Of a stretch of DNA of 6,825 nt, positions 1-3,551 are shown one piece after another. This DNA is from an uncultured Oscillospiraceae bacterium (GTDB lineage Bacteria; Bacillota; Clostridia; Oscillospirales; Acutalibacteraceae), in the NCBI GenBank assembly GCA_959596515.1, contig CAUFXR010000102.1:1-6825 (forward strand), written 5' to 3'. A program made the position numbers and the translations under genes. The notes under the pieces are model-generated. The model was not told where the DNA came from, searched no databases, and was given only the letters and a program-made list of their open reading frames with translations. Within the stretch, counting starts at the first letter, position 1, and every line of letters starts with the position of its first letter.

Positions 1-1163
1 AGCTCATCGACATGGATGACGAATCCGTTCTGGCAAAGGGAAATTGTGAGAGAATTGGAATGGAAAACGGTATTTTCACCCACAAGACCAACGATGGCCG
101 GGAAAAACATATCACGGTTTCCATGCCAGACCATACCGCCGCGTTTACTCAGGTGAAAAACGCTTTGATTGATCCCGAGGTAGGAGTTCTCAAGTCTCTG
201 GACGAGGTTTCCGCAGTTGGTCACCGTATCGTGCAGGGCGGCGCATTGTTCAGCAAGTCAGTCTTGGTGGACGATAAGGTCATCGAGGGTATTGAAAGTC
301 TGATTCCTTTGGCTCCTCTACATAACAAGGCGCATGTTCAGGGTATTCGGGCCTGCATCGAGGTGTTTGGAAAGTCAGTGCCTGAGGTTGTTGTCTTTGA
401 TACGGCGTTTCACTCCACTATGCCGCCGAAAGCATACATGTATCCCATCCCTTATGAATATTATGAAAAGTACGCGGTTCGCCGTTATGGTTTCCATGGA
501 ACCTCTCACCGTTATGTCAGCCACCGTTGTGCGGAACTGATGGGCAAGGATTTAAAGGATCTGAAGATGATTACCTGCCATCTGGGCAACGGTTCTTCCA
601 TTTCAGCGATCCAGGATGGAAAGGTAATCGACACCAGCATGGGCTTAACTCCTTTGGATGGCTTTATGATGGGCAGCCGTACTGGTACTCTGGATCCTTC
701 CGTAGTAACCTTTGTAATGGAAAAGGAAAATATCACGCCTCACGATATGAGTGAGATGCTGAATAAAAAATCCGGTATGTTGGGAATCTCTGGTGTTTCC
801 AGCGATGACCGCGACGTAACAAAAGCAGCTCAAGAGGGAAATCCCAGAGCGATTTTAGCTCACGAAATGCTGGAATACGAGATTACGAAGTTTATCGGGG
901 CTTATGCCGCCGCTTTGAATGGCTGCGACGTGATTGTATTTACCGCCGGCTTGGGAGAAAACCAGGCTCATCACCGACAGGTGATCGGCGATGGCCTGAC
1001 CTATTTAGGTGTTAAGATCGACCCGCAGCTGAATGAGAAGATGATTCGAGGGAAAGAGGGACTGATCTCTACGCCGGATTCCAAGGTGAAGGTGTATGTC
1101 ATTCCCACTAACGAGGAATTGGTGATCGCCAGAGATACCAAGGAAATTGTGGAAACTCTTTGA
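1..1163 (+). CDS. ackA: Acetate kinase, 5'-truncated by the window edge
   Basis: Cytosolic enzyme of the ASKHA fold that interconverts acetyl phosphate + ADP with acetate + ATP, the ATP-yielding last step of the Pta-AckA pathway. The reading frame is open from base 3 and begins Leu-Ile-Asp-Met. In the family this follows an N-terminal phosphate-binding segment of about 16 residues (NAGSSS type), so the Met at base 12 is internal and the true start lies outside. Visible motifs, numbered from that Met: GHR at 70-72 (substrate Arg), VFDTAFH at 128-134 (catalytic Asp130), FHGTSH at 161-166, HLGNGSS at 190-196, GSRTG at 221-225 (second active-site Arg), FTAGLGEN at 310-317, and PTNEE at 365-369 near the C-terminus. 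The 386 visible residues plus ~16 match the usual ~400. The GHR motif continues IVQGG where many homologues recalled have a His for the Gln. A T6 run follows the stop, but no GC-rich hairpin precedes it. The usual partner pta is not in view. Confidence 0.97.
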   Translation, partial: LIDMDDESVLAKGNCERIGMENGIFTHKTNDGREKHITVSMPDHTAAFTQVKNALIDPEVGVLKSLDEVSAVGHRIVQGGALFSKSVLVDDKVIEGIESLIPLAPLHNKAHVQGIRACIEVFGKSVPEVVVFDTAFHSTMPPKAYMYPIPYEYYEKYAVRRYGFHGTSHRYVSHRCAELMGKDLKDLKMITCHLGNGSSISAIQDGKVIDTSMGLTPLDGFMMGSRTGTLDPSVVTFVMEKENITPHDMSEMLNKKSGMLGISGVSSDDRDVTKAAQEGNPRAILAHEMLEYEITKFIGAYAAALNGCDVIVFTAGLGENQAHHRQVIGDGLTYLGVKIDPQLNEKMIRGKEGLISTPDSKVKVYVIPTNEELVIARDTKEIVETL

Positions 1164-1168
1164 TTTTT

Positions 1169-1207
1169 TGCCTATTGATTACAGTGCCCGGTATGGATAA
1201 ATAGGCA
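1169..1207. repeat. Inverted repeat, 8-bp perfect arms, downstream of ackA
   Basis: TGCCTATT (1169-1176) is exactly complementary to AATAGGCA (1200-1207), with 23 nt between. The arms overlap the two halves of a weak promoter candidate (TTGATT at 1175, TAAATA at 1198). It could be an operator or a loose hairpin. The long loop and the absence of a U-tract on the + strand argue against a terminator. Confidence 0.4.
1175..1203 (+). promoter_or_regulatory. Weak sigma-A-like promoter candidate for the zinc-ribbon gene
   Basis: TTGATT (1175-1180, 4/6 to TTGACA) and TAAATA (1198-1203, only 3/6 to TATAAT) are separated by 17 nt, about 85 nt before the ATG at 1289. The spacing is ideal but the -10 match is poor. 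In AT-rich DNA such a pair can arise by chance. Read-through from ackA is an alternative. Confidence 0.22.
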
Positions 1208-1215
1208 TAAAGCGT

Positions 1216-1257
1216 ATCAAAACATCAGTAAGGATTTTAAGTTTACTGATGATTGAT
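1216..1257 (+). repeat. Hairpin in the leader of the zinc-ribbon gene
   Basis: CATCAGTAA (1223-1231) pairs perfectly with TTACTGATG (1243-1251) around an 11-nt loop. The stem extends outward after a small 2x1 internal loop through ATCAA (1216-1220) and TTGAT (1253-1257). The stem is AT-rich and is followed by an A-rich stretch rather than a T-run, so it is not a canonical terminator. It ends 16 nt before the ribosome binding site, so it could be a leader structure or an mRNA-stabilising or attenuating element. Confidence 0.45.
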
Positions 1258-1273
1258 AAAATTAAATTAGTTT

Positions 1274-1279
1274 GGAGGT
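1274..1279 (+). promoter_or_regulatory. Ribosome binding site GGAGGT
   Basis: GGAGGT sits 9 nt before the ATG at 1289. This near-perfect Shine-Dalgarno fixes the start of the zinc-ribbon/CD225 gene and contrasts with the gene downstream, which has none. Confidence 0.9.
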
Positions 1280-1288
1280 ATTAAAATT

Positions 1289-1855
1289 ATGTTCTGTCCT
1301 CAATGTGGTAAAGAAACAGCTAGTGGAAACTCTGTTTGCGAACATTGCGGCGCTCCCTTATGGGCGGATGCCAATGCTCCTCAGCAACCCCAGGCCCCAG
1401 TAGAACAGGCCCGGCAGCCTCAAGCTCCGGTAGAAAATCAGATTCCTCAGCAGCCCTATAATGCGGTTCCTCCGAAGCCTCCAGTGGCGCCGCCTCAGCC
1501 TCCGGTTTATCCTCAGCAGCCCTATAACGCGGTTCCTCCGCAACCTCCGGTTGCACCGCCGCCTCCGGCCTATCCTCAGCAGCCTCAGCAGCCGGTGCCG
1601 CATATCAGTAATTATCTGGCGTGGGCGATTGTTTGTATTTTCTTATGCTGGCCTCTGGCGATTCCCGCTATTGTATATGCCAGCAAAGTAAATAACCTGA
1701 TTGCCATGGGAGACTATGAGGGTGCGATGAACGCTTCGAAAAACGCTAAGACCTTCTGCTTGATCGCTACCATCTTAGGCGCAGTTGCAGTGGTGTTTTC
1801 TATTATTTCTGGAGTTATTGCTGGAATTGCGGCCTCTAGCGCTCTTTATTATTAA
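1289..1855 (+). CDS. Zinc-ribbon, proline-rich, CD225/dispanin-family membrane protein
   Basis: 188 residues in three parts. Residues 3-20 form a zinc ribbon, CPQC then CEHC (Cys3, 6, 17, 20), predicted to bind one Zn and face the cytosol. Residues ~30-105 are a Pro/Gln-rich, probably disordered linker with a duplicated 21-22-residue unit. Residues ~107-188 match the CD225/dispanin pattern: a first hydrophobic helix (~109-131), the loop ASKVNNLIAMGDYEGAMNAS (131-150) with its G-D-Y-E-G-A motif, then a second helix (~157-181). This is the family of eukaryotic IFITM membrane proteins. Bacterial members are common, but their function is not established. There is no signal peptide. The start is set by GGAGGT 9 nt upstream. 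The gene lies 6 nt before the DUF2752 gene and is probably co-transcribed with it. The domain call is confident; any role in membrane shape, stress or defence would be speculation. Confidence 0.9.
   Translation: MFCPQCGKETASGNSVCEHCGAPLWADANAPQQPQAPVEQARQPQAPVENQIPQQPYNAVPPKPPVAPPQPPVYPQQPYNAVPPQPPVAPPPPAYPQQPQQPVPHISNYLAWAIVCIFLCWPLAIPAIVYASKVNNLIAMGDYEGAMNASKNAKTFCLIATILGAVAVVFSIISGVIAGIAASSALYY
1445..1585 (+). repeat. In-gene tandem repeat coding a Pro-rich linker
   Basis: Unit 1 (1445-1510, 66 nt) and unit 2 (1511-1573, 63 nt) are closely similar, and a third, partial copy starts at 1574 with the same CCTCAGCAGCC. They encode PQQPYNAVPP followed by a PPVAPP-type stretch. Unit 2 lacks one codon relative to unit 1. 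The copies differ mostly at third codon positions, so the duplication is not brand new and has been kept under protein-level selection. Such arrays often vary in copy number between strains. Confidence 0.85.
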
Positions 1856-1861
1856 TTTTTC

Positions 1862-2296
1862 ATGAGGTCTAAAAATCCTTTTAAAAGGTACCCAAAGACT
1901 GCGTTTGTCGTGCTGGTGATTCTCTGTGCGGCAGGCGCCGTCTTTTTGTACTTTCATAAACCCGGGGAGATAGGCTGGATGCCACCCTGCCTATTTTATG
2001 AATGGACAGGTTTTTATTGTATAGGCTGTGGTACCGGGAGAATGTGCTATTCGCTTCTTCATTGGGATATTGCCACCGCGGCACGATGCAATATACTGGC
2101 TCTTTTGGCGGTACCGTTGATTGGATACACTATGCTTCGTTATGGCATTAAGGTATTCACAGGCTATGATAAGCTGCCAAATCCATGGTATCACCCATTT
2201 TTCAGCCGTGTTCTGGTGTTTTTGCTGCCGGCCTTTTGGATTTTGCGGAATATTCCGATAGAACCTTTTGTCTGGCTGGCGCCTATTGGCATTTGA
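1862..2296 (+). CDS. DUF2752 family membrane protein
   Basis: 144 residues. A short basic N-terminus (residues 1-12) is followed by three hydrophobic segments at about 13-31, 77-95 and 115-129. Between the first two lies the family hallmark: Cys43, then TGFYCIGCGTGR at 49-60, and further on R-C-N (75-77), matching the DUF2752 pattern of Cys...TG-x-x-C-x-G-C-G-x-x-R...Asn. Many members recalled have CPGCG; here Pro is replaced by Ile. The C-terminus LRNIPIEPF...LAP is also family-like. The function is unknown; the conserved cysteines could bind metal or a cofactor, which is inference. The ATG lies 6 nt after the upstream stop and has no visible Shine-Dalgarno, so translation is probably coupled to the CD225 gene. 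Later GTG codons (from ~1910) would remove part of the first helix and are less likely. DUF2752 genes beside small CD225 or TM2 genes are, from memory, a recurring arrangement. Confidence 0.87.
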   Translation: MRSKNPFKRYPKTAFVVLVILCAAGAVFLYFHKPGEIGWMPPCLFYEWTGFYCIGCGTGRMCYSLLHWDIATAARCNILALLAVPLIGYTMLRYGIKVFTGYDKLPNPWYHPFFSRVLVFLLPAFWILRNIPIEPFVWLAPIGI

Positions 2297-2345
2297 CAAA
2301 ATAAAAAGCTGCGGCATATTCATTTGCCGCAGCTTTATTTTGTCA
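2294..2345. terminator. Bidirectional terminator containing both convergent stop codons
   Basis: A long inverted repeat has its left arm at 2294-2316, right arm at 2325-2345 and an 8-nt loop. The GC core GCTGCGGCA / TGCCGCAGC is flanked by A-runs on the left and T-runs on the right (TTTATTTTGT), so it reads as an intrinsic terminator in both directions. The left arm has two extra A residues that bulge. The outermost triplets are the TGA stop of the DUF2752 gene (2294-2296) and the TGA stop of the DUF378 gene on the other strand (2343-2345). Confidence 0.9.
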
Positions 2346-2558
2346 GGCGTGGTGGCCTTCGGCAACGGTATCGTGGTCCCGGAACAGCAGGGAAATGCAC
2401 CAGATAGCCGCTAGTGCCACGATCGTGTAAATAATCCGGCTGATAATCGAGCCCTGGCCTCCGCAGATCCAGGCCACTAGGTCAAACTGGAAAATTCCGA
2501 TCAGGCCCCAGTTGATGCCGCCGATAATGGTTAAGATCAAAGCGAGTTTATCAAGCAT
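2343..2558 (-). CDS. DUF378 family small membrane protein
   Basis: 71 residues starting MLDKLALILT. Two hydrophobic helices (about 4-24 and 37-59) are separated by a short loop. The motif GGINWGLIG (13-21), followed by FDLV (25-28) and a conserved Arg-Ile-Ile-Tyr (41-44), identifies DUF378, a family of tiny two-helix membrane proteins that includes Bacillus YuzA and has no established function. The tail (DHDTVAEGHHA) is hydrophilic and probably cytosolic or exposed. I chose the ATG at 2558 because AAAAAGGAG ends 8 nt before it. A GTG three codons upstream (2567) lies inside that Shine-Dalgarno and cannot use it. The gene is on the same strand as the ATPase operon but is separated from it by a strong terminator and ~280 nt, so it is likely an independent single-gene transcript. 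Confidence 0.88.
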   Translation of the reverse strand: MLDKLALILTIIGGINWGLIGIFQFDLVAWICGGQGSIISRIIYTIVALAAIWCISLLFRDHDTVAEGHHA

Positions 2559-2566
2559 GGGTTTCA

Positions 2567-2575
2567 CTCCTTTTT
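2567..2575 (-). promoter_or_regulatory. Ribosome binding site that sets the DUF378 start
   Basis: Read on the minus strand, AAAAAGGAG is followed by TGAAACCC and then ATG. The 8-nt spacing is ideal for the ATG at 2558. The overlapping in-frame GTG at 2567 begins with the last G of this site and is therefore rejected as a start. Confidence 0.85.
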
Positions 2576-2579
2576 AGAA

Positions 2580-2597
2580 TAAGCGGATTTCCGCTTA
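2580..2597. repeat. Perfect 8-bp hairpin in the DUF378 leader
   Basis: TAAGCGGA (2580-2587) and TCCGCTTA (2590-2597) are exact complements with only 2 nt between; a real hairpin would open the last pair. It lies just upstream of the ribosome binding site and just downstream of the -10 candidate, so it could be a 5'-end stem on the mRNA or a palindromic operator. Confidence 0.55.
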
Positions 2598-2602
2598 CTC
2601 CT

Positions 2603-2632
2603 AGTATGGCCGGTAATTTTTTCGTTATGCAA
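2603..2632 (-). promoter_or_regulatory. Weak promoter candidate for the DUF378 gene
   Basis: On the minus strand, TTGCAT (2632-2627) and CATACT (2608-2603) are 18 nt apart, matching the consensus at 3/6 and 4/6. Initiation would fall near 2596, which would put the 2580-2597 hairpin at the very start of the transcript. Position and spacing fit, but the hexamers are weak, so this is a candidate only. Confidence 0.3.
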
Positions 2633-2660
2633 AAGAGAGGGAAAAGTGTGTCTGCGCAAA

Positions 2661-2691
2661 CCGCTGTTAAGCTTAGCGGCTTTTATCCGCT
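2661..2691. repeat. Overlapping alternative hairpins (CCGCT / AGCGG / CCGCT)
   Basis: CCGCT (2661-2665), AGCGG (2675-2679) and CCGCT (2687-2691) occur in a row. The middle element can pair with either neighbour, giving two mutually exclusive stems with 9-nt and 7-nt loops. The first loop contains the palindrome TAAGCTTA. The same pentamers make up the 2580-2597 hairpin. No gene covers this stretch. The rest of 2559-2838 shows no convincing ORF or RNA gene. Confidence 0.4.
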
Positions 2692-2816
2692 GAAATAGTT
2701 TTCTAAATTTTGTCAGGAAAAATTCAATAAAAACGTGGATGCAATTGAGGTCTTATTTTGTTCTATGCTTATTTTATCCCAGACTTCAGGTGTTATTTTT
2801 AGGACAGCATAATCAA

Positions 2817-2844
2817 TCAGAAAAGAAAAATCAGAAAAGAAAAA
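2817..2844. repeat. Perfect 14-nt tandem duplication beside the ATPase terminator
   Basis: TCAGAAAAGAAAAA occurs twice head to tail (2817-2830 and 2831-2844). Read in the direction of the ATPase operon it gives two T-rich blocks directly after the terminator stem, doubling the length of the U-rich tail. Confidence 0.9.
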
Positions 2845-2875
2845 AGCGAAAGATTAAAAATCTTTCGCTTTTTTC
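2839..2875 (-). terminator. Intrinsic terminator of the V/A-type ATPase operon
   Basis: The arms at 2839-2855 and 2859-2875 are perfect 17-nt complements around a 3-nt centre, with core GCGAAAGATT / AATCTTTCGC. On the minus strand the stem is followed by TTTTTTCTTTTC, a classic U-tract. The inverted repeat starts inside the TGA stop (2874-2876) of subunit D, so termination is packed against the end of the last gene. The symmetry would let it also stop + strand transcripts, although no + strand gene lies just upstream. Confidence 0.93.
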
Positions 2876-3518
2876 ATTGAATTTGCTGTTCATTCGGATT
2901 TGCCTTTTTGGCCTTCTGCGCTTTGATGATCTTTAGCCGTGAGAAATCCTCACGGCTCTTTTCATCCAACGCGCTGGTGATCATTTTCACCGTGGCCTCA
3001 AACTTGGGAATCATAATATTTTTCAGTGCGTTTGCCCGCTTTTGTGTTTTCTTAATAGCGTCTGCCAGCCGGTAAACACTGTTTTCGATTTCTGCCAGCT
3101 CAGCGGTTAATTCTTTGACCTTATGGAATCTGGCGTATGCCTCATCCAGCATTTCGTTGGAAGAAATTAGGCCATAGGGAATATGATTATCCTCTTGGTC
3201 ATCAATGGAGACAATAGGAATTTCCACTCCCATAACACTTCGATAGGACAAACCTAGAGATTCCTCCTCCGGTACCGTTCCAGCCAATTCCTCACAAATT
3301 CCTAAAGTGGTATTAGCTTTCTGTAAAGCTAAATAAGCCTTGGCATAGGTGTCGTCAATGGTGTTCTGGATTTCTGTCGCCCGGTCGATTAATGTCATCA
3401 TTTCCCGGACCAGAATATTCCGTTTCCGGTCCAAAAGGTCATATCCGGTTTTGGAAAGGGCAAGAGATTTTTTAGTCGCCATCAGATTGCCCTTTGTGGG
3501 AGCTGTTTGTATACTCAA
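2874..3518 (-). CDS. atpD: V/A-type ATPase subunit D (central rotor shaft)
   Basis: 214 residues, the usual size. Subunit D (also called NtpD) forms the coiled-coil axle that turns inside the A3B3 head and couples ATP turnover to ion movement by the membrane rotor. The N-terminal APTKGNLM...KKSLAL (6-21) and the YDLLDRKRNIL block (26-36) are family signatures. The two long helices, roughly 15-75 and 120-195, form the antiparallel coiled coil. The second carries the conserved block RANALKNIMIPKFEAT (161-176) and ends DFSRLKIIK (191-199). A basic tail follows. The start is a TTG, chosen because GAGGTGATC ends 5 nt before it and because the residues before Met13 (APTKGNL) are conserved in the family. 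The gene follows subunit B after 33 nt and is the last of the operon, which matches the usual A-B-D order. Confidence 0.95.
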   Translation of the reverse strand: MSIQTAPTKGNLMATKKSLALSKTGYDLLDRKRNILVREMMTLIDRATEIQNTIDDTYAKAYLALQKANTTLGICEELAGTVPEEESLGLSYRSVMGVEIPIVSIDDQEDNHIPYGLISSNEMLDEAYARFHKVKELTAELAEIENSVYRLADAIKKTQKRANALKNIMIPKFEATVKMITSALDEKSREDFSRLKIIKAQKAKKANPNEQQIQ

Positions 3519-3523
3519 GGGAA

Positions 3524-3532
3524 GATCACCTC
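3524..3532 (-). promoter_or_regulatory. Strong ribosome binding site for a TTG start
   Basis: On the minus strand GAGGTGATC matches nine consecutive bases of the ideal Shine-Dalgarno AAGGAGGTGATC and ends 5 nt before the TTG of subunit D. The extended pairing probably compensates for the weak start codon. It decides the start against the ATG at codon 13 (3482), which has only AAAGGG in front. Confidence 0.85.
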
Positions 3533-3551
3533 GCTTTACCGCCTATACTGC

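Noticed and set aside
1164..1207. Terminator for ackA at the T6 run or the following inverted repeat
   Set aside because: No stem precedes the T-run, and the following repeat has a 23-nt loop and no T-run after it on the + strand.
1320..1603. Minus-strand frames rich in Arg/Leu or Glu/Ala opposite the Pro-rich linker
   Set aside because: Their repetitive composition is explained by the CCT/CCG/CAG repeat codons of the + strand gene.
2559..2567. GTG start for the DUF378 gene three codons upstream of the chosen ATG
   Set aside because: The GTG overlaps the Shine-Dalgarno itself, which is ideally spaced for the ATG at 2558.
2739..2936. Small + strand frame of 65 codons overlapping the ATPase terminator
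   Set aside because: It has no ribosome binding site, runs through the perfect terminator stem and into the end of subunit D in antisense, and has low-complexity Lys/Arg content.
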